This document shows, piece by piece, positions 48,522-61,877 of a DNA stretch of 64,000 nucleotides (position 1 is its first letter; each line of letters begins with the position of its first letter). The translations under genes and the position numbers were made by a program. Source of the DNA: Anaeromyces robustus (Eukaryota; Neocallimastigomycota; Neocallimastigomycetes; Neocallimastigales; Neocallimastigaceae); the NCBI GenBank assembly GCA_002104895.1, contig MCFG01000023.1:192501-256500 (forward strand). The letters are read 5' to 3'. The notes beneath the pieces were generated by a model that saw only the letters and a program-made list of their open reading frames with translations, was not told the DNA's origin and ran no database searches.

Positions 48522-49978
48522 ATTTTCCTTTACTAAATTATTTTTATAATATATATTATTATTATTTTTATAATATATTATACATATTACATATATGAAA
48601 AAAAAATAAAAATTTAATAATTAATATTTTGCTTTTATTTTTATTTGAAATTTATATATATAAATGTATTTTTTTTTCTTTTCAAAGAATAATATAATTT
48701 ATTTTTGATATATATCATTTATTTTACTTTACATTATTTAATAATATTTTCATAGAATTATTAAAGTTTTCCTTTGATATATATCAATAATTACTTTCTA
48801 TGAATATTAAATAATAATATATGGAATTTTTTTTTTATCACTGCTTTAAAAAAAATATTATATTTATTTTTTATGATAAATTTTGTTTTATATTTAGATA
48901 TAAGATATATCAAAGATGTTATATAGAAAACAAAATGTAATATATCAAAGTCAATTGAAGATAGATAAAAAATAAAGTATATGGATGTTGTTAATATAAT
49001 ATAAATATAATTATCGAAAGTATTAAAAGATTTTTATTTAATGTATACAACATATAAAAAATTTAAAATAATGTATACAAACATTTTTTTATATTTATAT
49101 TTATAAATAAAAATATTTATATTTCAATTAATTTATTTATTTTTATTTTTATTTTTATTTTTATTTTGATTATGTAAACAATTTTAAACTAAAAATTGCA
49201 AAAAAAAAAAAAAAAAAAAAAAAAATAGTCCCTTTTATATATAATATATATTACAAATTATTTATTTATTTATTTATGATTATTATATTTATTATATTTA
49301 TTAATATTTTTTTTTATTAAAAATGTGGATGTATTATATTATTTATATTATTTATGCATTGTTCAATTTTTCATCAACAATTTTAACAAACAACAGTAAT
49401 TATAACAACAAACAACATTTACAATAACACTAATATAAAACAACAATTTAATATATGTTATTATTGATTCAAGAGGAATAAATGATGGGGGAAAATTATC
49501 ATAAACTTTTATTAACAAAAATCAAATTTTTTATCATTATTTCACGAAATATATAATAATTCATAATTCTTAGAAAAATATTATGTATATTTTATATATA
49601 TATAATAAGTTAAGGATATTTTAATTATCTGGACTATGTACGCTGTAATATAGAATATTTTTTTATAGTATATTTATTTTATTATGATATATTTTTCAAG
49701 AAAAAAAAAAGATAGATATTTTATTGAAATATAAATTTAAAACATAATTCTTATATATAAATATATATATATTTTAATTTTTTTTATTATAAATTTTTAA
49801 TAATGATTGTTGTAAAGAAACTTTTCTTTTCTTGGTTATTTTCAATTTTCAAAAAATTTTTCTTAATTAATTAATTTTAATTTATATTATACCAAAAAAG
49901 GAAATAATTAATATAACATCATGTGGTCAAATTTTAAATTATTTAAAATTTAATATATAGAAATGTTTTTTTTTATAT

Positions 49979-49980
<2 letters not shown>

Positions 49981-50039
<59 letters not shown>

Positions 50040-50041
50040 TT
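49981..50041. repeat. (TTTA)n array
   Basis: About 15 TTTA units in the HECT-kinase intergenic region, opposite in orientation to the AAAT array 300 bp to the right. Confidence 0.92.
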
Positions 50042-50337
50042 TTCATGATTATTTATCATATATTTACATTTTATAAGATAAAATATTGGGAAATTGGTAT
50101 GATTATTATTATAAGATAACAGTATATAATATTTTTGATAATATATAAAAGTACAATGTGTTATATCTACATAATAATATTCTATTTCTATAATAATATC
50201 ATTCATTATTATATATTATGTTATCATTTGTTATATATTATGTTATTTGAGATAGTATAGAATATGAAATTTTTATGAAATTTATCAAGTGATAATTCAA
50301 TAGATAAAAGTATAAAAGATATAAACTGTATTTAAAT

Positions 50338-50429
50338 GGCGTAAATAAATAAATAGTTTAAATAAATAAATAAATAAATGGCTTAAATAAATAAACAAAT
50401 AGCGTAAATAAATAAATAATATAAACAAA

Positions 50430-50504
<75 letters not shown>

Positions 50505-50551
50505 ATGGCTTCAATAAATAAATAAATAAATAAATAAATTAAATAAATAAA

Positions 50552-50587
<36 letters not shown>

Positions 50588-50597
50588 ATGGTTTCAA

Positions 50598-50647
<50 letters not shown>
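50338..50647. repeat. Compound (AAAT)n array with GGCTT/GGCGT spacers
   Basis: Blocks of AAAT units are separated by recurring short non-repeat words: TGGCGTAAAT, AGTTTAAAT, TGGCTTAAAT, AGCGTAAAT, TGGCTTCAAT and TGGTTTCAAT. The related spacers suggest that the array grew by duplication of larger blocks. Confidence 0.9.
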
Positions 50648-50648
<1 letters not shown>

Positions 50649-50687
50649 GACTTACTCATATAATTAAATAAAAAAAATAAAAAAAGG

Positions 50688-50745
50688 TATTTGTTTATAT
50701 TATTATTATTATTACTATTAATAATAATAATAATATAAACAAATA
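50688..50745. repeat. Perfect fold-back, 26-bp arms, 6-nt loop
   Basis: The left arm (50688-50713) starts TATTTGTTTATATTATT. The right arm (50720-50745) is its exact reverse complement and ends TATAAACAAATA. The loop is ACTATT. It sits about 40 bp right of the compound AAAT array. Confidence 0.9.
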
Positions 50746-53700
50746 TATAATAATAATAAAATGAAAAGAAAAATAAAAAAATAAAAAATAGAGCTTATAC
50801 ATTTTTTTAATGTATAAATATATTCTTTAATTAATACAACATATATTACACTATAAATATGTACATATATTTACTATATTACAATTCAATTTGTAATATA
50901 TTACAGTAATAATTTAATTTTATTGTCACACCTTTTTTTTTCTATTTAATATTATATATACAAGTTTATATAATAATATATTATAAATATATAATAAAAT
51001 AAAATAGAAGATAATTCTATTATATATATAGGAATAAATTAATAAATTAAAATTTAAAATTAAAAAATTTTAAAATTTCAATAAATAAAAAATTTTAATG
51101 AAGAGAAAAAGCAAAAGAAAAAATGAAATGGGAAATTGTTTTTTTGGTTATTTTTGATTTCTTGATTATTTTTTGATTATATTATTATGACTGTTTAATT
51201 TTTTTTTTCATTTTTTAAATATAATTTTATATAATGATAAGAAAAATTATTTATAATAATAAATGTTTTTAAATGAATATTAATATAAATAAATATTTAA
51301 TTATTATTATTTAGATTATTACTATATACCAAGATTTTATAATTTAATTTATTACACTATATATTTTCTAATTGATTTAGTTTTATCATAGAACAGAATT
51401 CTTACTTTATTGTATTATTTTTTTAATTGTTTTTTTTTAATTATTATTTAGCCATTAATTTAATTTTCTATATAACCTTAATAGGAAATTAAGATTAATT
51501 TTAAATATAGTAGATGATAATGAAAAACACTAGACATATCATTCTAATCATTAAGTTATATTATTTAAAGTTAAAAAACCTTTTTTATATAAAATTATAC
51601 TGTTTTCAATAATTAAATCTATTTTTTTATAATATAAATTATACCAAAAATATATATATTATTAAATTATCATGATATCATTAATTATTAAAATACTTTG
51701 TATAATTTGGATAATATAGTATGATATTTAAAGGAGTATAACAAATAATATTTTATTGTATTTTTAGTACTCTGCTTTTAATAAAGAAATTATAAGAAAT
51801 TACTACATAACAATTTTTTTGATTATAATATTCTTTTTTTTTGAACGATAAAAAAATTAAAAAAGGAGGATTTTTTCAATTAATAAATTTTAATTGCATA
51901 TACTATAAGAATTAAAGTTTTTTTTTTTTTAAAATTTTATTAATTTTAATTATTATTAATTTTTTTTTTTGAATATTTTTTATGTTATTGAAATTATAAA
52001 TCATTATTATATAAAATAATTTTTTTTCAGATGTATTTTATTAATTTATTTATATATTGTTTTTAGATTATATTAATGGATGATGAATGTAGTAGTCAAT
52101 ATTAATCAGAATCAATATTTTTTTATAATTTCTTATTAAATTACATATAAAAAAGTTTATTATTTAATATTTGATATTTTAAAAAAGATTAACTAATGAT
52201 AGTTGTTAATTATACAAGAATTCTTTTTTTTTTTTTTAATTAAATTTAATTAATATCTTAATCTATATATTCATTTTTATTTCTTTTTTTTTTTTTTTTT
52301 CTTTTTTCTTTTTTTTTTTTTCTTTTTTTTTTTCTCTACTTTATATTTTTATTATAATTATTATATATAATTATAATAACATTTAATATTAATAACAGTA
52401 ATTATAATTATTAATAGATTTTAATAATTAATAATTATTTAATAATTAATATTATAAGATACTTTTTATTATTATTTGATAATAATAATAATAATAATCA
52501 ATAATAAAATAATATAGATAATTATTTAAAATACATCCTTTTTTTTTTTTAATATAATATATTTTGTTTTCTATTTTTTTAATATTTCTATTTTTTATAT
52601 TGTTTAATAATAAATAATAAATAATAGTAAGTATTATTTAATTATTTAATTATTTATTAATTTATAATTTTTTATATATTTTTTTTTTAATTTTTTTATG
52701 GGACGTTTTTTTAATATTATTTTTAAACTTTTTTAATAATAAATTATAATAATAATATAATAAATATTTATTTTATTAAATTAATATATTTTATTATAAT
52801 AAAAAAAGAATTCTATTTAATAGTGTTTCTATTTTCCCTTTTTTTCTTTTTTTCTTTGTTTCTTTTTTTTTACCTTTTTTTTTTTTTATAAATAAAATTT
52901 ATTTAATAATAAATAACGTAAAACCTTTTCTCTCTTTTTTTTTTATATTGATTTTAAACAATTTATTTAAAAGAAAAAAAAAAAAAAAGAAATAAAGAAA
53001 ACTTTATATATAAAAGATATTTCAATTACTAGTATATATATGTTATTTATGCATAACAAATCATAACTAGTTAAATATAGAATTCATAAAGAAAATAAAA
53101 GACAATTAAATCATAATATTACTATAATATATATTATTTTTTATATTTATATTATAATTTTATAATATTTTAATTATCTTTTTTTTTCTTTTTTTTTTCT
53201 CTATTAGTCACATACATATAAATTTATATATTATTTTACTTTTTTATTTTTTTATTTTTTTTTTATAGTTACTTTATTTTAACTTTCCCTTTTTTTTTAT
53301 TTCAATGATTAATTGAATGGAAAAATTCTTCAATAAAAAAAAGATAAAAACAAATATTGTATGTATAATAATATATAGTTATAAATTAGAAAACATATGT
53401 ATAAGAAACCCATAAAACAAACAAACAAACTATATTAATACCATATTTTTAAAAACGTAAAATCAACGAAAAACATTTTACAATAATATTTTGTTTAATG
53501 TATATATAATAGTTTAAAGAAATTTAAATTAATTGTATAATTGTATATCTGTATATAATTGTATATTTGTATATTAAATAAATTTAAAAAAATTAAAGGC
53601 AAAAAGTATAAAAAGAAATTTATACGAATTAATAAATAAATAAAAAAAAAAAAAAAAAAAAAGAAATTTCAATATAATAAAAGATAAATAAATTAAACAG

Positions 53701-53850
53701 TTTTTATTTAACTATTTTTATTTCATTTATTGGGAAATTATAATTTTCATAATAAATAATAAAATAATTTGTTGATAGAAATAAATATACCGTTTATTAT
53801 TTATTATGAAGTATTTTAAAAATTATATAAATAAATAAATAAATAAAGAA

Positions 53851-53881
<31 letters not shown>

Positions 53882-53954
53882 AAAAATCTATATCATTTTA
53901 ATTAAAAAAATATCAGCACTAATCATAGTTAAATATACAAAAACAAAGGAATAA

Positions 53955-53989
<35 letters not shown>

Positions 53990-54202
53990 TAAATAGAACA
54001 TATTTAAATATTTATAAAAACCAATAAAAAAAATAAAATAAATAATTATTATCATATTTTTTAAAAAAAATTTTTTTTAAAAATTTATATATATAAAAAT
54101 TTTTATATCTATATTCGTTTTTATTATATTTTTTGATTTAAAAATTATAATAAAAAAAACGTTGGCAATAAATATAAATAATTTTTTTTGTAAAAATATT
54201 TA

Positions 54203-56743
54203 ATGTTATTATCAACAATAAAAAATGAAAATACCATTAATAGTTTTAAAACAACAAGTTCAATAGTAAACAAATTAGTATCTAATACACTTAATTCTAT
54301 ACCCGAAGCTATAGCTATATGTGATAAAAACGGTATAATATTAAAAATTAATTCAAAAGCTTCCAGACTTTTTGGTTGGACAGATAATGAACTAGTAAGT
54401 TTTTTTTATTAATTATTAATGAAGATGAATAATAATAATAATAATAAAGAAAAAAAAAAAAGAAAAAAAGAAAAAAAGAAAAACATAATATGCATATGCT
54501 TGTATTTTATTTATAATATATTAAAGTTTATGCAATAATGTTCATGTGTATTTTTTTTTTTTTTTAATTTTTATAATAAGATTCTATATATAATACAATT
54601 TTTATTATCATTAATTTCATTAACATTTTATTAAAATTATTTTTTTTTATTAAAATAATAATTTTTTTTATATGAATATTAATATTTGATTATATTGTAT
54701 TTGAATATTAATATAAAAAAATATTTTAGATTGAAAAGAAGACTTTTGATGTTTTATTAACAAATCGTTATAGAAATAATATATTATATCAATTAAAAAC
54801 AGATCCATCTTCTATATTAGATACAACTCATTTTGTATATGGACTTAAAAAAGATGGTAAGACGTTTCCAGCTAATATTTTAGTAAGTTCTTTTTCAAGA
54901 GATTTCCTTATTGAAGATAGAAAAACTTATCTTATTGTTTTTTCTACTAGTTTTATTATATCACAAGTTAAATCAAGTCAATCCAATCAACCAACAAAAA
55001 CAAAATTTTTTGATGGTAATAATTATATTAACGATAAGGAAAATCAAAATCAAAATCAAAATCAAACTTTTGTGGAAACAAGTCGAAGTGATTCAGCTTC
55101 AACTACACCTCTTACCAAATTTTCTATTCAGTCCATATTAAAATTAAGTCAAAGTTCTGATAAGAAGAATGAGAATAATGAAAAAATAACACTAAATAAC
55201 TATAGTGAGACCACTGAAGAAAATTCATTGGTTAGAAAAATAAACAATTTAAAAAAGAATAATTCTACTCTAAAGAATATTATTAAACCTTTTCACTCAG
55301 GTATAAATGATAATATTCAAGAATTAAATGATGATAATGATAAAGATGAAAATGAAAATAATAGTTTTTTAAATTTGAAAGAGAAAGTGGAAAAAGATAA
55401 AAATAATAAAGGTGATTATAATGATATCATGAAATTTGAGGAAGATGACAATGCAGATGAAGATTCATTTATTCTTTCTAGTGTGAAACAAGATTATTTA
55501 TATAACAATAACAACAACAACAAAAACAATAGTAATAAAAAAGATTTTAAATTTACCTACACGCCAACTTCATCTCTTCCTATAAAAAAGGAAAAAATTG
55601 AAGTTATTCCTGCTTATATTCCATCATCATTTCAGAATTTTTCATTCTATACATCACCTTTAAAGCAAATGCAAACTATAGAAGAAGAAAATGAGAATAA
55701 TGAGAATAAATTAAATAAAACTACTTATTCTAGGTATCAAAATGAATTTGAAGAAATTACTCAATTAGGTAAGGGTGGTTTTGGTTCTGTATTTCAAGTT
55801 AGAAATAAACTTGATGGTCAATTTTATGCTATTAAGAAAATTAAACTTGAATGTGATCCAAAAAATACTATGGAATGTGTTATGAATTCTGAATTTTTTA
55901 ATTCACCACCACCACCACCACCTACTTCTCCTTCTACTCTTTCTCATAATTATTTATCAAAAAATAATTTATCATTATCAAATTTTTCTATCGATAATAA
56001 CCGAATTAATAATAATAATAATTATAATAATAATAATAAAAATAATAATAATATTTATACTAATAAAAATATAAAAAATATAGATGTAAATACGTCGTTA
56101 CAATCCCATCATACAAATATTAATAATATTAATACTAATACTAATACTAATAATACGAATATACATAATAATACTAATACTAATAATAATAATACTAATA
56201 ATAATACTAATACTAATCATAACAATAATACCAATAATACTAATAATATTAATGGTACATTACGTCGAGGATGTCATAGAAGATATATGTCAGCTTCCAC
56301 AAGTTTAAGTGATGCAACTTCAAAATTTCCTATTAATACACTATCTTCTAAAGATATTCGTATTATACAAGAAGTTAAAACTTTTGCAAGAATATCTAAT
56401 CACCCTAATATTGTAAGATATCATGGTGCATGGATTGAAGCATTAGAAATTACTGAAAGTGGTTCTGATGATGAATTTAATGATTCCGATTTATTTTCAA
56501 ATGATTCCTCTGATGAATTAAATTCAATTACTAATAATGATCATAGTGAAAGTGATAATGAAATCAGTGGTAGTGATAGTGAGATTGAAAATGAAAATGG
56601 AAGTATTAATAAAAAGGGAATTGAAAATATTAACAATAATGAAATTAATATTTCAAATAAAACTAAGAGTAAATATAAAAATAAAAATCAAATGAATAAA
56701 GGTGTATATAACATAAGTGAAAATGAAAGTGAAAGTGAAAATG

Positions 56744-56774
<31 letters not shown>

Positions 56775-57364
56775 AAGTAGTAGTAGTGATAGTAATAGTG
56801 AAAGTGAAAGTGAGAGTGAAAGTGAAAGTGAAATTAGTATTGATAGTGATGAAGAAAGTGAATTATTATTAAGTCAAGATTTAACATCATCATCATTAGA
56901 AATTGATAAACGTCATATTAATCTATCCAATAAAAGAATAGAATATAATAATCATAGTCAAGAAGGAAAGAAAGAAATAGGATTATTAGATTATCAATAT
57001 CAACAACAAAGAAATATTGATATTCCTTTTGATTTTGCTCCAGATGAAACTACTCATGATTATTCGGATAATGATAGTGATGGTTTTGAAATTGTTTTTG
57101 AAAGAAATACTAATAATAATAGTAGTAATGATATATATATAGATATTGATACTAGTAATAGTAAAGAAGATATTAAGAAAATTCAAGAAAATTATGAAAA
57201 GATGAATGAAAAAAATAAATCTTTGGAATTAGATAAAAAAGATTTAAAACAACCTAAAATTAAGATAAATGGTAAATAATAACTTTATACAATAATTATC
57301 ATAAATATTATAAATAGTTAATAATAAAATATATATATTAAAATAATTAATATTTAATAATAAT

Positions 57365-57438
<74 letters not shown>

Positions 57439-59067
57439 TAGATAAAACATGTGATCAATTAACTGAAGATTCTTTTATTATATCTTTTGAGGATAATAAT
57501 GAGGAAAAATCATCTTTCACATCTAATTCATCTATACAAAATGATTTAAAAGAAAACAATTCAAAACATTTAAAACATGGTCAAAAGAAAAAATCTTCTA
57601 GGAAGAATGATAGTAATTATTTTTCAAAAAATGAAAATTTTTTGACTTTTTTTTTTTTTTATTATTATTATTTTTTTTAATAATTATAATATCTCTATTT
57701 ATAAATTTATTAAATTAAATTATTGATTGATAATATATTATATTATATATATATTATAAAACTAACAATATTATATTATATTATATTATATTATATTATA
57801 TTATATAACTAATAATATTATAATATATTATATGTATATATTTATTTTATAGGTTTATTCATTCATACCTTAAAGAAAAGAAAGATAAATTATTTAAACC
57901 AAGATGATAAAAAACCAGTATCTTTAACTTTTAATAATATTGTTTTACCACATTTAAGAAATGATTTAGAAAAAGATAGTAATAAATTAAAATCAAAATA
58001 TTCACCTATAGATCCTATTCAAAAATATCGTCAATCTAGTTCACCTTCCTTTTCTGTTATTGATAATAATTATAATAGTAATTCTTACATAAGTGATACT
58101 ACTTCTAATATATCAAATTCCTTAAATAAATTAGCATCAACACCATCGACTTTAACATCAAATGAAACGAATAGTTTTCTTGATGTATCAAAAAAGAAAA
58201 TAATTATACCAGTTAAAAGAGAATCTATTTTATCTAGTAGTCTTAGTCATAGTGAAAATAGTAAAAGTAGATTAATTAATAATAATAGGGAAAATAATAT
58301 TAAAACTTCCTTTTCTTTATCATTATCTCATCATAATCCTATTGAAAATGATAAACTTTTCAATAGTAATGATAAAAAAGATGATTTTGGAACTTTTACG
58401 AAACCGACCTCTACTTCATTAATATTGAATAATAGGAATAATAATGATAATTATCAAAATTTTAATGATAATAATAATAATAATTTAAATAGACTTTCAT
58501 CTATTTTAGAAAGTGTTCCAAATTTACGTCATCAACGATCTACTCAAAAAGTAAGTTTTGATTCTTCATCATCTAAATCTGGTTCATGTCAGAAACGTCG
58601 TTCAAGAGATTATCAAAAGAAATATCATCATCGTAATAAGAAAACGATGATAGAACATAAATTTGGTGATCATACAAATCATTTATTATCAAATAATAAT
58701 AATAATAGTGATAATAATGGAATTGGAATTGGAATTGGAATTGAAAATAAAAATAAAAATAAAAATTCTAAAAAACTTTATTCTGTTCTTTTAATTCAAA
58801 TGGAATTTGTTTCTGGACAAACTTTACAAGCATGGTTAGAGGAAAGAAATACCTCCTCAAATCCTATTGTTGATCGTAAAATTGTTATAAAAATTTTTAA
58901 ACAAATTGTTCAAGGTTTAGCTCATATACATTGGAATGGTTTTATTCATTGTGATATTAAACCAGCTAATAGTAATTGAAAATATATATACATATATATA
59001 TATATATATTTTTTATAAAATATAATAAAATTTTTTTATTTCTATATAAATTACTTTTTATTAATTT

Positions 59068-59106
<39 letters not shown>

Positions 59107-60533
59107 TTATATATTTATAGTTTTCCTTCAAGAAGATCATCATATTTTAATTGGTGATTTTGGATTAGCCAAAAAGATTGTTACGGATTCAAGTTATTTA
59201 GAACAAGAGGATGATGAATTAAAGGGTGCTGGAACCTATTTATATGCATCTCCTGAACAATTATCTGAACATCGTTGTTATGATAATAAAACAGATATAT
59301 ATTCTTTAGGTATTCTTCTATTTGAATTATTATGTCCATTTACAACAGGAATGGAAAGAATAAAAACTTTAATGGATATTCGTCAAGGAAATTTTTCAGA
59401 TGAATTTATTAAAACATGGCCAAGAGAAGTAATTTTTATTAATTATTTTTAATTTTAATTAATTAAATTATTAAATAAAATAATATTTAAATTATTATTA
59501 TTATTATTATCTTAAATATATTAAATATATTAATTATTATATATATATATTTATTTATTTAAAATATACATTAAAATTTTATATTATTATTATTTTAATA
59601 TTATAATATATAATCCTTATATATTTATATATTTAAAATAATATTTATACTTATTTGTATATGTATTATTTAACTATTTAATTAGTTTTTGTTAATTAAA
59701 AGTTTATTAAATCCAGATCCAATGGAAAGACCAACAGCTCTTGAAATTTTAGATTCAGAAATCTTACTTAATAATTATCCTTTATATGATACCACCGATT
59801 TATTAGTAGCTTTGGATTTACATATTTCGCCTGAACAAGGTTATAATAAAAATCTTAATGAACTAAATTATAATAGTCCTTCACTTAAAAAATATAACTA
59901 TCAAAATCAAAACCAAAACCAAGATCAAAATCAAAACCAAAATCAAAACCAAAATTCAAATCAAAACCAAAATTATCCATCATCATCTATTTCTTCTCTT
60001 AGATCTAGAAATAAATCGATTAGTAATAATAATAATAACAATAACACAGCCAATAATAACCATAATGATAATAATAATGAGGAAAATCGTAATAGTTATG
60101 AAACCTCATCAAAAGCAACAATATTTAATCATCATTGTCATCAATGTCAAGAAAAAGAATTGATGATTTCATCTTATAAATTAAAATATAAGAATTCTGA
60201 AGATAAAATTAAGGATTTACAAGGTATAGTTTTAAATATAATAATAACAACAATCATAATACATATTATATTATATTATATATAATACTAAATACAAAAA
60301 ATTCTTTTAAAAAAAACAAAAAATTTTTTATATTAATGTAAAAATTATTAACTTTAATATATATATATTATTTATATATGTTATTATATAATATATTATA
60401 AATATTAATATAAATTATTTTTTATTTAGATTCTTTACGTAAAGCCAATAAAAGATTATTATTAAATAATGTATTGGTTGTTTTTGTATGCTTTGTATTC
60501 TTTATATTATTACATTTATATTATACTCAATAA
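54203..60533 (+). CDS. PAS domain + eIF2-alpha-kinase-like protein kinase with C-terminal membrane tail (7 exons, 1657 aa)
   Basis: Exons 54203-54394, 54730-57271, 57442-57612, 57853-58971, 59121-59428, 59686-60223 and 60430-60533 sum to 4974 nt in one frame. Residues ~30-130 form a PAS domain ([27 protein letters not shown], later [12 protein letters not shown]). The kinase begins near 400: GKGGFGSV, then the lysine in [18 protein letters not shown] (~625) carries the AWxE hallmark of GCN2/HRI/PERK. A ~640-residue insert rich in Asn and Ser-Glu follows, where this family carries its insert. The C-lobe has [18 protein letters not shown] (~1278), [11 protein letters not shown] (~1333; HRD arginine is Cys), GDFGLAKK (~1353) and [12 protein letters not shown] probable coiled coil then leads into [20 protein letters not shown] at the extreme C-terminus, a predicted tail anchor. 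It probably phosphorylates eIF2-alpha in response to a PAS ligand at a membrane; ligand, substrate and membrane are inferred. It could instead act on another target. Confidence 0.87.
56719..56838 (+). repeat. Coding hexamer repeat encoding Ser-Glu dipeptides
   Basis: GAAAGT/GAAAAT hexamers encode a run of SE and NE dipeptides inside the kinase insert. Consecutive S-E pairs are typical acidophilic (CK2-type) phosphorylation targets; that role is inference. Confidence 0.85.
57364..57438. repeat. (AAT)n array at the end of kinase intron 2
   Basis: Near-perfect trinucleotide array running up to the AG acceptor at 57440-57441, so it replaces the usual pyrimidine tract. Length polymorphism here could affect splicing. 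Confidence 0.88.
59064..59108. repeat. (TTTA)n run in kinase intron 4
   Basis: About 11 TTTA units ending about 10 bp before the acceptor AG at 59119-59120. It is on the sense strand, so it may act as the uridine-rich tract of the 3' splice site. Confidence 0.88.
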
Positions 60534-61846
60534 GTATATTCATAAATTCAATATATATATATATATATATTGAATTTATGAACACATACATATATTTTTT
60601 GAGTTTAATAATAGTAAATAATGATAAAAGAAAAACAAGAGTAAAATAACATGAATGAATGTGTTATGTGTTATTCAGTAGTAAAAAAACAGAAAATCAG
60701 AGAAAATAACTTTTATTTTTTTTATTAATCTATTATTTTTATATCTAAATCAGTTCATTATAAAAAAAAAAAATTATATGTTATTATATCTATATATATT
60801 ATAAAATTTGTTTTATTATATATATATTTTTTTATACATTATATTTTTTTTTATACATTATATTTTTTTTTTTAGTTATATTTTTTTATAAATATATTTT
60901 ACATTTATATTATATAATCAGTGTTTATATATATTATATTTATATATAAGTATGAAAAAATATTAATATAAATTAAAAAATAAAAATAAAAAAAATATGT
61001 ATATATATATTTTAAAAGAATATATATATATGTATATATGAAAACCAAAATTTAACAACAAAAAAAAAAAAATCCAAAATAAGAAAAGTTAAAGTAAAAA
61101 AGATAAAATAGAATGAAAAGGAATAAAAAATAAAAAATAAAAATAAAAATAAAAATAAAAATAAAAATAAAAATAAAAATGAAATAAAATAAAATAAAAT
61201 GAAATAAAAATTGAAAAAGAAAACAAAAAGTAAAAAAAAAAAAAAAAAAAAAACAGAATAAACAGAAAAAAACAAAAATTTTAAAAAAATAATAATAAAA
61301 AAGAAAGAAGAAAAAAATCTAAAAAAAATCAAGAAAAAAAAAAAAAAAAAACCATATATTTTATAATTCTATCACTTATATCAACAATTAAATTTTTATA
61401 TTTTTTTACATAATATATTATTTTTAAAAAAGGAAAAAGGAAAAGTAATGAAATATATATATATATATATTATATTATATATCATTAATTCTTAATTTTT
61501 TATTTTATTTTATTCTATTTTTATTTTTATTTTTATTTTTATTTTTATTTTTATATTTTATTTTTATTAATTTTTTATTTTTTATTTTATTATTTATTTT
61601 ATTATTTATTTTATTATATATTTATTAATTGCAAAGAAAAAGTAAAAAAAAAAAAGGTTTATTTAATTTATATTATTATTTTATATTATTGTTGTATTAT
61701 TATTACTAAAAAAATTTATATATTTATTAGAAAAGAGTATTTAATGATTATAATATTTATTAGAGTAAAAAAAAAAAAAAAAAAGATAAATAGAAAAAAA
61801 AATTAAAACTTTTAGCATTTAGTTTTTAATTTATTATTTTCATTTC

Positions 61847-61877
<31 letters not shown>

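Larger units (their letters stand above)
48522..54202. other. Divergent intergenic region between HECT ligase and PAS kinase
   Basis: About 5.7 kb that must hold both promoters. It contains a (TTTA)n run (49981-50041), a compound AAAT array (50338-50647), a perfect 26-bp-arm fold-back (50688-50745), pyrimidine tracts (52205-52335, 52850-52945) and AAAT runs near 53821-53882. A 34-codon frame at 49325 is too weak to call. No gene can be supported. Confidence 0.55.

Noticed and set aside
61012-61332. 106-codon Phe-rich ORF
   Set aside because: Antisense translation of A-rich hexamer repeats between two convergent genes; no protein-like features.
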